A DNA stretch of 64,000 bases from Hyaloraphidium curvatum. Its lineage: Eukaryota > Monoblepharomycota > Hyaloraphidiomycetes > Hyaloraphidiales > Hyaloraphidiaceae. A program made the position numbers and the translations under genes. The notes under the pieces were generated by a model, which worked only from the letters and a program-made list of their open reading frames with translations, did no database searches and was not told where the DNA came from. Shown piece after piece: positions 31,636 through 40,851 of this stretch (its first letter is position 1; every line of letters starts with the position of its first letter). The stretch is from contig JAIVFI010000020.1 of NCBI GenBank assembly GCA_025558095.1, positions 186,001 to 250,000 on the forward strand, read 5' to 3'.

Positions 31636-32403
31636 ATGATGGGGCGGCCTCCGAACAAGCAGCTGACGCTGCTCATGCTCGTGGAAGGGTCGCCGGACGG
31701 TGCTGCTCCGCGGCGGATCCTCCTGGGGATGAAGAAACGCGGCTTCGGAAAGGGCAAGGTCCGCAATCTGCCCGGCGCCGGAAACCCCGAGGCAGCCGTC
31801 TGACGCGTCCGATTCCCTCTCATGGCGGGCATTCCGTCCCTGCGATCTGTCTGCCGCGATCCGACGCGTCTACGCCCCCCGATCCGGACTCATAAATCAC
31901 GGGGGACGCGCGCTTCACCTTTTCCCCCCGACGGCGAACCGCAGTGGAACGGGTTCGGCGGCAAGATCGACCCGGGAGAATCGATTGCCGAGGCTGCGCT
32001 GCGGGAGATGCGCGAGGAGTCGGGGCTGGACGTGCTGGACGCGTCGTACGTGGGCCGCAACATCTTCGAGTTTGTGGGCGAGCCTCTGCTGCTCGAGGTC
32101 CATATTTTCCGGGCGTCCACGTACGCGGGGAAGCTGCTTGAAACCGAGGAGATGCAGCCCGCGTGGTTCGACGTCGCAGACGTACCCTACGACGCGATGT
32201 GGCTGGACGACCGGGAATGGCTTCCGCTCCTGCTCGAAGGGAAGCGGTTCGAGAACTACTTCCTGTTCAGGGGCCACGACGAGATCCTGGAGCGGGACAT
32301 CAGGATCCTGGCGGACGGGGAGGCCTTCACGCGGGATCCGGGGGACAGGCTCGTGGACAAAGTGCAGGAGTCGATCGCGCTGGACCTGGGGATCCCAAGC
32401 TGA
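31636..32403 (+). CDS. MTH1-type NUDIX hydrolase (oxidised purine nucleoside triphosphatase)
   Basis: Two exons (31636-31758 and 31945-32403), 193 residues, 186-bp intron in phase 0 (GTCCGC donor). Exon 1 ends ILLGMKKRGFGKGK and exon 2 begins WNGFGGKIDPGESIAEAAL, which rebuilds the MTH1 pattern LLGMKKRGFG-x-G-x-WNGFGGK. The NUDIX box follows (GGKIDPGESIAEAALREMRE then ESGL). Further family matches are EFVGEP, EMQPAWFDVADVPYDAMW and LLLEGKRFENYFLF. MTH1/NUDT1 hydrolyses 8-oxo-dGTP and related nucleotides to monophosphates, keeping them out of DNA. The C terminus is about 35 residues longer than in human MTH1. A second ATG directly follows the first. Confidence 0.9.
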
Positions 32404-33683
32404 AGGCAGCAGCTGTTCCGCTGCTGGTGCTGGGCGATAGCTCAACGACACCGATACCCAAGTACCTTGGCTTCCCCGTGGATATTGTATCGAGCTCCAT
32501 TGGAATTGCACAGTTCCCACCGATCTCAAGGACCGATGAGCCATTTCGTTCGTTTCCCCTCTTCCAAACGTCAAAAAGGTCCCGAAGAACCGCACGGCCC
32601 GCCCGCACGCGCGGGCTTCAGGGCACGCGCCGGCCGCCTCCTCGCCGGCCGGGACTGCCGCGAGGCTTCCCCTGCAGAGTCGCCCCCGCAGGGTCGCGGC
32701 GGGCCCCCCGGCCGGCCCGCACCGGCGTCTTGATGCCGCCAGAAGCAGCCCTCGGCGCCTGTATTTGCCTTGCGAACGCCTGGCAACGTGGCTTCAGTCC
32801 TCGGCACTCCACTCACTTGCCGGACGCCTCGACCTGGGCTTGCGCTTGCGGCCCCCAGCACCCAACTTACCTTACGGGACGCCTGCCGACCTTGCTTGCT
32901 TGCTCGGATGCCGACGCGGTTGACCGGCCCGCCGCCGTTCCCCCGGCGGCCAGGGTCTCCGGTGCCGCAGCCAGCAGCGATAAAGGGGCTTTCAACCGCA
33001 GGCCCAACAGGGCACCGCGGGCCGCCCGCCCCGATGGGGCCACTCCAGGAACCCGGGGCACCCCCGCCCGCTCGCGCGGACGGGGCCGGGGAACGGAGGG
33101 ACCCGCGCTAGCGGCTATACCGGACCTTGCTTGCTCGCTCGCTTGCTTGCTTGCTCGCTTGCTTGCTTGCTTCTTGCTACCCACGGCGCGCCGGGTGCCA
33201 ACGCCAGCGGCACCCGCAGTGCCAGCGGCGTCCGGCCCCGGTGCGAACACCGGCCGGCGCCAGCGGCGTGCAGCGGCTCCGGAAGCCGCGGGCCCGCCCA
33301 CCCCGCGTGGGGCGGGCGTCAGGGCACCGCGTGCGTCCTCCCCGCTCTCGGATCCCCGGGCGGACCCGGGCCGCCCCGCCCGGCGCCGCCTTGCGGCAGC
33401 AGCGGGCAGGCCGGGGGCCCGGAGATCCACGCCGGCTGCCACCGGCCCTGCGCGCCGCTTGATGGGGGCCGGTGCGGAGGGAGGCGGCCGGGCGGTTCGT
33501 CGGGACTGTGATTGTTCGTGCGGCGAGCGGGGCCAATTTGTAGGCCGCGGGCTTCTCCCGCGGACACGTGGCGTTCGGCGTCAGCCCGACACACGTGGCG
33601 CTGCCGAGGACATGGTGATCTCCTCCGCCGGTATATGCGCCGGTGTCAACAGAGGGTGCCGTCCCACGCAAGCCCATCGCGAA
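32404..33683. other. 1.3-kb gene-free island rich in GC hairpins
   Basis: No frame has coding character on either strand. From about 32601 to 33370 there are many perfect short hairpins with tiny loops: gcccgc-acgc-gcgggc (32601-32616), gccgcc/ggcggc (32931-32950), gcccc-gat-ggggc (33028-33040), ggtgcc/ggcacc (33194-33214), ccggtg-cgaa-caccgg (33238-33253), gcggct-ccgga-agccgc (33273-33289) and cccggg-cgga-cccggg (33355-33370). A tetranucleotide microsatellite lies within it. Confidence 0.6.
33125..33178. repeat. CTTG/CTCG tetranucleotide microsatellite
   Basis: About 13 units of a 4-bp repeat alternating cttg and ctcg. A shorter run of the same unit lies near 32891-32905. Confidence 0.9.
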
Positions 33684-35228
33684 TCAAGCCCTGAGCCGCT
33701 TGGGCGAGTTCCCACCCTCGCTGCTCCCCTCCCTCTCATGCTTCCTCCCCCCGCCTTCCTCCATGTCCGTGTCCGACCCCTCATCCTCACCCTCCGAATC
33801 CGCAAACACCACGTGCCTCGCCCCCTCCTCGGCCTCGCCGTCGCTCCCCTCCTCCGGGTCCGAGAACCTCACGTGCCGCCCCCTCGCCTCCCGCCCCTCG
33901 ACCTCGCCCAGCCCCTCCCGCGGCGCCGCGGCGCCCTTCCGCACGCGCGCCTTCTTCTGCTCCGCGATCCTTTCCCAGTACCCTCCCTCCTCGTCCCCCT
34001 TCAGCAGCCGCAGGCGCAGCCTCGCGCGCGGCCCCTCGGGCGCCTCGCGGCCGAAGATGGTCATCCGGCCCTCGGCAGGGGGTGCGTGCTTCCCGCGATC
34101 GCCGAGCATCGCCCGGCCCCCTGCGTCGGCGGCATCGTGCGGCTGCAGGCTGCCCGTCGAGTCGTCCGCGGCCGCCTGCACCACCCTCGTCCCGGCGAAA
34201 TAGCGCACCGCGGCCTCCGCGTCCCGCGCGGATTTGAACCGCACCCAGCCGGTGCCGTCGCCCTCCCCGGGCGCCGGGGGCGCAAAGTCGACGTACGCCA
34301 CGGGCGCGACGCTGCCCAACAGAGCCTTGAGCACCTTCCTCGTGGTGGCGGGGTGCGCGCCCGAGAACGCGGCGACGGTGCCGGGGGCGAACGAGGCGGT
34401 GTGGGTGTGCCGGCGGCGGGCCATCTCCTCGCGGAGGATGAGGTGCGAGGCGGCGAGGTGCTGCTTGTACTGCAGGGTGAGGGACTGGTGCTCCGCGAAC
34501 GGGAGGGCGCGGGCATGCCTGAGCCGCGGGTCGGCGGAGAGGGCGCCGGGGAGACAGCATGCCGCCGCCGAGGAGGGGTCGCCGAAGACGACGAAGCAGT
34601 AGGCCGGCCTCTTTGCTTTCCGCTTCCTGGCCTGCTTGGAGATGGCCAGGTCCGGGTACCGTCCGGCCACCCCGGGCCCGAGCTTCTCGTTCCACGGGCT
34701 CAGGACGTGCGGCTCGAGCACCCGCTCAACGGGGCCGAAGAGTGAGGCGAAGAGGTCGGCGGGTGCGGCGTCGGGGGGCAGCCCCTCGACGTACACCGCG
34801 CGGTCTGCAAAGTGCGGGTCGGCGAAGAGGGCGAAGGGGCGTGCGCGGCGCACGCGCTTGCCGTCCTCCGAGACCACCAGGTCGGGCGAGCGGTGCGCGA
34901 CGGCGTGTGCGACGACGGCGTCGTCAGCGGTCAGGTCCTTGACGCGCGCGTACGTGGCGGTGAATGCGGCCAGCGGCAGCCAGCCCTCGCCGCGCGGGTC
35001 GTCGGCCATCCTGTCGCGCAGCCAGTCGTCGAACGCGAGCGCGTCGTCCGACAGGAACGCGGAAAGGCGCGCCGCGACGAGCGCGTCCAGCTGCCGCCAG
35101 GCGGGCTCCGCAGCAGCGGCACTGTCGGACGGGGCATCGCGGCGCGGCCGCTTCGGCCCCCGGGCGCCCTCGTCCGCAGACGCGTCGGACCCGCCTTCGG
35201 GCGACCCGGTGGCGCGTTCGCGCTTCAT
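33684..35228 (-). CDS. La-related protein, LARP7/Pof8-like (La motif, RRM, C-terminal RRM)
   Basis: Single exon, about 514 residues from the ATG at 35228 (MKRERATGSP); an upstream ATG at 35303 is possible. The La motif spans about residues 45-125 (LVAARLSAFLSDDALAFDDW, then GWLPLAAF and DLVVSEDGKRVRR). RRM1 follows at about 140-220 (RAVYVEGLPPDAAPADLF and AYCFVVFGD). A second RRM-like domain is at about 285-355 (PVAYVDFAPPAPGEGDGTGW with VRFKSARDAEAAV). The tail is acidic with basic nuclear-localisation patches. A La module plus C-terminal RRM is the layout of genuine La and of LARP7-group proteins (p65, Pof8) that chaperone 7SK or telomerase RNA. The position of the second RRM favours the LARP7 group. 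The start faces the S58 gene 115 bp away. Confidence 0.7.
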   Translation of the reverse strand: MKRERATGSPEGGSDASADEGARGPKRPRRDAPSDSAAAAEPAWRQLDALVAARLSAFLSDDALAFDDWLRDRMADDPRGEGWLPLAAFTATYARVKDLTADDAVVAHAVAHRSPDLVVSEDGKRVRRARPFALFADPHFADRAVYVEGLPPDAAPADLFASLFGPVERVLEPHVLSPWNEKLGPGVAGRYPDLAISKQARKRKAKRPAYCFVVFGDPSSAAACCLPGALSADPRLRHARALPFAEHQSLTLQYKQHLAASHLILREEMARRRHTHTASFAPGTVAAFSGAHPATTRKVLKALLGSVAPVAYVDFAPPAPGEGDGTGWVRFKSARDAEAAVRYFAGTRVVQAAADDSTGSLQPHDAADAGGRAMLGDRGKHAPPAEGRMTIFGREAPEGPRARLRLRLLKGDEEGGYWERIAEQKKARVRKGAAAPREGLGEVEGREARGRHVRFSDPEEGSDGEAEEGARHVVFADSEGEDEGSDTDMEEGGGRKHEREGSSEGGNSPKRLRA

Positions 35229-35343
35229 CGGTACGCGACGCGTTGGCGGTGGCGGTGATCGGCGCCACGCGCTCCTCCAACTGTCCCCCATCGCTTCCCT
35301 CAACGAATCGCCGTCAAAGTACCGTCATCCGGAGCAACCGAAA

Positions 35344-36549
35344 ATGGCACCCAGCGCCGAATCCAACCTCGTCAAGCCGCCGGCGCCCGTCGTCCACACG
35401 CCCGAAAACACGCCCGGCAAAAGCATCCAGCTCCCCATCCCCACATCCTCGCTGCGCATCGTCTCGGCCTCGTATTTCGAGGGACCCACCGGGATGACGG
35501 TGTTCCTGTTCCCCAGCGGCAAGGCGACGGGCGTGCTGGACATTCGCGGGGGCAGCCCCGGCCATTTGTTCCCCAAGGACGGCCCGCTCGACGCCGTCGT
35601 GTTGTCGGGCGGATCGGTGCCCGGGCTGCAGTCGGGAACCGGGGTGGCGGATGCCATATGGCAGTCGAGGAACTTTGACACCTCGTGGGGCGGGATCCCC
35701 CTGGTCCGCGGGGCGATCATCTTCGACTACACCGCGAGGAAGAATTCCTACTTCGTGGGTTGACGCCTTTTCCGGCCGTACAGGAGGCGCACTTACTGTC
35801 CCCTGAAGCCCGACGCGATCCTCGGCCGCCTCGCCGGCGCCGCCGCCCTCTCCCTCCCCGCCTCCCCCTCCAACATCTTCTTCCCCGGCCAGATCGGCGG
35901 CGGCTGCTCCGCCTCGGTCGGCAAATCCCTCGTCACCGACCCGCCAAAGATGGAATTCGCCTACGCCGAGCTGGCGGGGCAGGGCGCCGGGTTCCGGATG
36001 CTGGGCAGGAAGCCGCGGGCCGAGGAGGCCGCGGGGCCCGAGGAAGACGTCTGGGTGGCCGCGTTCGTGGTGTGCAACGCGGTGGGGCACATCGTGGATC
36101 GGTCGGGGCGGACCGTCAGAGGGCACGTGGACCCGGCCGTCGTCGCCGCGGGGGAGAAGATCACCCCCGACACCAAGCGGCTCAACGTCGAGGAGCTGAT
36201 CGAGCACCTCAAATCCGGCACCGCCCTCGAATACTCCCTCGAACCTCCCCCGGAACTCTCCCAGCCCGCCGCACACGAGCTCGGCCTGGCCCCCTCGACC
36301 ACCATCTCCCTCGTCGTCACCAACCTCGCGCTCCCGCAGCGCGAGCTCTCGGCGGTGGCCCGCCAGGTGCACGCGAGCATGGGACGGGCGATCCAGCCGC
36401 TCGCGAACCTGTACGACGGGGACCAGCTGTGGTGCGTCTCGACGAACGAGGTGGTGCCGAGCTATGCCAAAGGGACGGATTGGGGGAGCACGATCGTGGG
36501 GCTGTCGGCGGGGCAGGCAATGTGGGACGCGATACTGGGGTGCTACTAG
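35344..36549 (+). CDS. S58/DmpA-family aminopeptidase (P1-family Ntn hydrolase)
   Basis: Two exons (35344-35754 and 35809-36549), 383 residues; 54-bp intron with GTGGGT donor and AAG acceptor. Family landmarks in order: GVLDIRGGSPG, DAVVLSGGSVPGLQSGTGVA, IPLVRGAIIFDY, GGGCSASVGK, PSTTISLVVTN and ANLYDGDQLWCVSTNEV. DmpA-type proteins are autoproteolytic Ntn hydrolases that release N-terminal residues or cleave beta-peptides. The Ser/Thr cluster in the PSTTI motif is the expected self-cleavage and nucleophile site. Length is normal. It converges on the ChaN-like gene, with only 17 bp between the two stop codons. Confidence 0.85.
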
Positions 36550-36566
36550 AACCGCAAGGAGAGCGT

Positions 36567-37520
36567 TCATTCGCCGCCGTCGTCGTCGGCGGTGTCATAG
36601 ACGAGCAGAGCGTCCGCCGCCTCCTCGTCCCAACCGACCTCCCCATCCTCGGCCCCGACTTCCCTCCGGCTCCGCGACGTGACGACGAACGGCGGGCCCC
36701 ACGCCGGATCCAACCTCTCCGGCACCCCGTGGCCGTAGTCCGAGTGCCCGTTGCCGCATATCGCAAGCACCCTGCCGTCCGGCCAGGAACGGAGGGCAGA
36801 GTCGACGGCATACGCCATCGAGGCGTCCTTGGCGATCTGCGCGGGGAAGATGCGGCGCATCTCGCCCGTCACCGCGCTCCACTCCGCGGTCCCCGGTTTC
36901 GGCCTCCGGCTCATGCCCTTGATCATCCCCTCGAAGTGGGCGTAGTGAGCGTCGGTCCCCGGCTTCCCGAAGAAATAGCGGTCCAGATCGAACCCCGGCA
37001 GCTTTTCCTTCGCCACCCTGGCGAGCTCCGACGGGTCCGACATGGCCAGCCGCGCGTACTGCTTGGGCAGGAACCCCGCCTTTAGGCCGCACCCCAGCTC
37101 CCTCGCGAGCTGGAGCAGGAAACCGTAGTGCCCCGCCAGATCGAACGCTTCCCTCCCCGTCCGGTCGTAATCCTCCTGGAGCTGCTCGGGTCGGTACCCC
37201 GGATCGGCGATGAAACGGTCCAGCAAAGCCTGCTGCTCGAGGTTGACCATCTCAAGCACGAGGGTGACCTTCCCCGGCTCGCCCGCACCCAATGGGCCCG
37301 CCAGCCCGGCCAGGAGGGCCAGCTGCGCCTTCAGCACGTCCGGCTGGTGGTGCCGCTCCCCGAAAATGACCACTTTGTGCCGCGAGATCGCGGAAAGGGC
37401 GGAGAACAATGGAACGGGCCCCGGTTGCCCGCGCAGGCGGAACGACACGGAGGACGCGAGCTTGCAGACGGCGGGGAGGAGCGGTTTCATCGCCGGGCCG
37501 TCTTCCGCGGCGTCGGTCAT
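36567..37520 (-). CDS. ChaN-like (haem-binding/TIKI superfamily) protein
   Basis: Single exon, about 317 residues from the ATG at 37520. Motifs at the N-terminal end of the fold are KVVIFGERHHQPDVLKAQLA and VTLVLEMVNLEQQALLDRF, matching the GE-x-H-x-x and LEM signatures of ChaN-like proteins, which in bacteria bind haem or act in iron acquisition. A later helix-turn carries GNGHSDYGHGVPERL, where the His and Gly residues match the C-terminal end of the domain. No signal peptide is seen, so it is probably cytosolic or organellar. Its function in eukaryotes is uncertain. Confidence 0.75.
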   Translation of the reverse strand: MTDAAEDGPAMKPLLPAVCKLASSVSFRLRGQPGPVPLFSALSAISRHKVVIFGERHHQPDVLKAQLALLAGLAGPLGAGEPGKVTLVLEMVNLEQQALLDRFIADPGYRPEQLQEDYDRTGREAFDLAGHYGFLLQLARELGCGLKAGFLPKQYARLAMSDPSELARVAKEKLPGFDLDRYFFGKPGTDAHYAHFEGMIKGMSRRPKPGTAEWSAVTGEMRRIFPAQIAKDASMAYAVDSALRSWPDGRVLAICGNGHSDYGHGVPERLDPAWGPPFVVTSRSRREVGAEDGEVGWDEEAADALLVYDTADDDGGE

Positions 37521-37783
37521 AGCCGATGCGGCGTGATGTCGGATCCGGCGGGGATGATGGATCGCCAGGCAAGGCGTAAACACGCGTCGACAGCCCATCG
37601 ACGCTCGCCGGTTCCGCGAACGTTCTGCGGGGGTTTCGTCACCGGGCCTGCCACGTTGAGCGTTCTCCAGCACCGATTCGCGGGGACCACGCGGGACCGC
37701 GCTCTCCTTTCCCCCCCGACGGGGTTCCACGGCGTCCCTGTCTCCCGCCCCCGCCCCAAGGGTTCAAACGCCCACTCCCCGGC

Positions 37784-37999
37784 ATGTCCTCCAACTCGAA
37801 CGCGTCGAACTACCTGCTACCCCTGCTGGCCATCGCCGCAGGCACGATGGTCGTGCTGTACCTCCTCTCCGGCTCCGGGACCGCCGAGATCGTCTGCCAG
37901 GAGCCGTCGACCAACGGGCGGTTCCCGGGGATCTGCGGGTACCCGCAGGATAACCACCCGTTCCGGCATATCTTCCAGCCGGGGCCGGCGCCACGGTAG
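37784..37999 (+). CDS. small single-pass membrane protein
   Basis: 71-codon ORF with one hydrophobic segment (YLLPLLAIAAGTMVVLYLLS, residues about 10-29) and a short polar tail ending FQPGPAPR that contains FPGICGYPQDNHPF. It starts 263 bp from the divergent ChaN-like gene. I do not recognise the family. Its composition, one clean transmembrane helix and isolated position make it plausible, but a chance ORF cannot be excluded. Confidence 0.45.
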   Translation: MSSNSNASNYLLPLLAIAAGTMVVLYLLSGSGTAEIVCQEPSTNGRFPGICGYPQDNHPFRHIFQPGPAPR

Positions 38000-38099
38000 C
38001 TGGACGCGTGGAAGGCGGTTCGATGTGGCCGCAACTGGACATTCTCTGCTGCTGGGGTATCCCTCTCGCTTGCCATCCGATTCATGTACCGTGTACAGG

Positions 38100-38753
38100 C
38101 TACGAAGACGCGTCTCGAAGCACCCAGTTCGGGTCCAGACGAAGCTTCGTTTTAGTCCGTTCCGCCCACTGCTCCAGGACCTTGAGCGACACCACCTGCG
38201 AGGAGCCGCTGCTGTTGCCCGCCGAGAAAGACAGCGCAAACTCCGTCAGGTCGCCCACGAGCTTGTTGGCGACCCGGTACGCGAGATCCTGTGGGTTTCC
38301 CCCCGCCTGGCCCGCGCTCCCCGTGCCGGGCTTCGGTATCGACGCCACCAGGGCTTCGATCGTGGCCGCAGGCTCGACGCTCAGCCCCAAAGTTGCCTTG
38401 ACCGTCGGCCCCCCCACGGCCGGCGCCGCAAAATCGTCCGCCATCATGTCGCCCTCCCCCGCCCCCGCCCCCGCGCTCCCGGGGCTGATCCGGAAGATGG
38501 CCGAAGGCGACGCGTTGCTCAGCAGGTACGGCAACGGGCTGTACGTCGCCCCCCCGTCGAACGACGCGTGGATGGAAGAGGCGGCGCCTTCGGGGAGCGG
38601 CTGCGTGAGGAAGAGGGCGACCGCGGCGCCCTTTGGGGAGGGCACGTCGAAGGGGGCCGAGAGGAAGCGGATGGCCGTGGGGGTCTGCTCCACCTGCGCA
38701 AAGGGCGAGAGAACCGGCTGCCCGGCGACGATGAGTCCGAATACTGATGCCAT
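38100..38753 (-). CDS. Hikeshi/OPI10 family protein (Hsp70 nuclear import carrier)
   Basis: Single exon, 217 residues. The N terminus MASVFGLIVAGQPVLS and the following VALFLTQPLPEGAASSIHAS match the conserved Hikeshi N-terminal domain, as do LSNASPSAIFRIS and LGLSVEPAATIEALVA. The C terminus carries the predicted helix NKLVGDLTEFALSF and an acidic-aromatic end. Hikeshi carries Hsp70 into the nucleus during heat stress through FG-nucleoporin contacts. An acidic/Gly-rich insertion (about residues 95-125) is longer than usual. The start codon lies 51 bp from that of the divergent thioesterase gene. Confidence 0.88.
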   Translation of the reverse strand: MASVFGLIVAGQPVLSPFAQVEQTPTAIRFLSAPFDVPSPKGAAVALFLTQPLPEGAASSIHASFDGGATYSPLPYLLSNASPSAIFRISPGSAGAGAGEGDMMADDFAAPAVGGPTVKATLGLSVEPAATIEALVASIPKPGTGSAGQAGGNPQDLAYRVANKLVGDLTEFALSFSAGNSSGSSQVVSLKVLEQWAERTKTKLRLDPNWVLRDASS

Positions 38754-38804
38754 TGGAGCCCGAAACGGGAAACGCTGAACGCCGAAGCTCCGGCCCGCTC
38801 TGAG

Positions 38805-39666
38805 ATGTCAAACTGCGCGCCGGCGCGCAAACGCTCATCGCCCCAGAAACGCGCTTTTCGGGAGGAAACGTGGCCAACGGATGCTGCCGATGATGCGGCC
38901 GAGAGGATTGGCGCGGCCTCTTGCGCGCCTGGACCTCATCTCGGATCATTGTCGAGCCCCGCGGGCGACACCCCGGATAGCGGCACCGCTCACTACGGCG
39001 GCGAAAGCACACGGGGGTTTGAGCCCGTCCGATCGGGCATTCTACAAGTAGGTTCACCGCTCATGGAACGTGGGACTGCTCGAGCTTCTTTGGAAGATTT
39101 TGGCTTGATATTCAGACGCGGTGGATGGATAACGACCAGTATGGCCACGTTAACAACGCGGTGTACTACTCCTACTTCGGCAAGTGCTGGTTGGGCACCG
39201 TCGTGCAATCTCTGTCTCATTCCGCCGCCCGAAGACACTGTGGTCAACGTGTACCTCATTCGGCACTGTGGACTGAATCCCACGGAACCGCCGGCCGATG
39301 ACGGAGCCATTGGCTTGGTCGTCTCCTCGAATTGCACCTACAAGGACAGCCTCGAGTACCCCGACGTTGCCGAGACCGGTCTCTCCGTCGGTCAGTCATT
39401 CTGTATTGAGCTGGGCGAGTGCTGGTCTGAATCTGCCTCACTCCGTGCAGTCAAGCTCGGAAACTCGTCTGTGACATACCAAATCGGCGTCTTCTCACGT
39501 GGGTTGGCGGCGGCGTCCGCACTTCGCGACTGACACATTCGCAGGGGCCAAGAGCATCTTCGCGGCGACGGGACAGTTCGTGCACGTCTTTGTCGATCCG
39601 AAAACGAGGCGGCCGACGCCGATCCCGGACGAACTTCGGAAAGGAATGAGCGCGCTGCTCGTCTAG
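38805..39666 (+). CDS. hotdog-fold (4HBT) acyl-CoA thioesterase-like protein
   Basis: Five exons (38805-39047, 39116-39179, 39235-39390, 39451-39498, 39545-39666), 210 residues. Exon 2 holds the catalytic signature [20 protein letters not shown] (Asp and the GHVNN loop). Exon 3 continues DTVVNVYLI and [18 protein letters not shown]. Exons 3-4 rebuild [18 protein letters not shown], and exon 5 ends [19 protein letters not shown]. All are standard for 4HBT thioesterases of fungi and bacteria. The second intron is GC-AG (GCAAGT donor). Exon 1 encodes 81 residues with a Cys/Arg-rich start but no family similarity, so the true 5' end is uncertain; it could be a mitochondrial presequence. Confidence 0.8.
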
Positions 39667-40851
39667 ATCAGGTAGAGCCCTGCGAACTGGTGGCCACGCC
39701 GCAACTGCCCCGAACGGCAGCGCGCAGTCTTGCGAGTCTTGTTTCATGGTTTAAAGAGTAGCATGACGTTTCTGACGTTTCTTGGTGCCGGTTTGTGTTA
39801 GACATGTTGCGCCCGATCGTCCGCGTCATCCTGCGCCGAATCTCCAACCGCCTCTACAAACAGGCGCTTCGAGAGCGGAGCGGTCTGAGCAACTCTACGC
39901 TTTGACGACGCGTTTTGAGAGCGTCTTCCCCGCGACGTCTATGGCGCTCGGCTGACTGTCGCGCGCTGCGTGTCGCGATTCGCACTTCATTGCTGGACGG
40001 CGGTTCCCAACGGAGCGCGCTCTTCCGAATCGCCATGTCGCACTCCGGGGCGCGAAAGTCGTTCGCGGAGCCACGCCGTCAGAGCCTGGGACCTTTTGCG
40101 GCCGAAGATCTCCGGCCCTTCCTTCCGAAGCCCGTTCGTCTGCGCCGGCGGAGTCGTCAACTACCCCGCCCCGATCTGGCCCAGAGCCCCTCAAGGCCGC
40201 ACGACACGGACGTGTCTTTGCATTCCGATGTCTCACCCTCCCGGGATCTCTCAAACGGCTGCGTCGAGGTTAGAGATCGAGGATCCCACGCTCTCGTTCC
40301 AGATGGAGGCGGAGAGCGAGATCGGCTGGCATCGACAACAACCCTTGTTCCTGGAGATGATCCGCAACGGACGGCGCCGAAGATCAGAATGGTAGCCGTG
40401 CGGGCGTCGGTCAGAAGCTCTCGTTCGGACGATCGTGGGCAACAGACCTCCGAGGGCAGCACACTACTCCAGACGCCAGCGTGGCTAGCTTGGAAGAAGA
40501 AGCTGGATAAGCGTCTGGAAGCAAAGCGCGGAGGCAGGCTCCCCTTGGGCGAGTCTCAACTTGCCACCAACGTTGCTCCGGACAGCAACGGGGGACCATT
40601 CCGAGCGACGAGGCAGGCACAAGCAAAGGACGAGAACACACGAAACCAGTGACGTGAGTGTGCTGCCCTCTTGAAGCTCACCGAAGGCTTACGATCTTGC
40701 AGCGATATCCTGATAAAGAGAAGAAGAAGAACGCCGCCGATCGTTTATTGATCCGTCCCATACACACTGAAGCCATGTCGCAGAGTTATGCCAAAGTGTA
40801 GAGCAATCCCATACTCATGAATGTTGTGCGGAAAAGGCGCCCAACGTTGTC
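39667..40851. other. 1.2 kb without a convincing gene
   Basis: Several ORFs of 60-245 codons overlap on both strands without family motifs. The best candidate is a plus-strand frame near 40229-40395 (MSHPPGISQTAASRLEIEDP onward) followed by a Lys-rich frame at 40490-40650; splicing them would be speculative. Left unannotated. Confidence 0.4.

Noticed and set aside
32163-34745. 860-codon plus-strand open frame
   Set aside because: It runs over the MTH1 3' end, the hairpin island and the antisense of the LARP7-like gene. High GC removes stops; there are no motifs and the composition is Arg/Pro/Ala shadow type.
39915-40652. 245-codon plus-strand open frame in the 39.7-40.8-kb gap
   Set aside because: No motif, Arg/Ser-rich, competing frames of similar quality. 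Not enough to call a gene.
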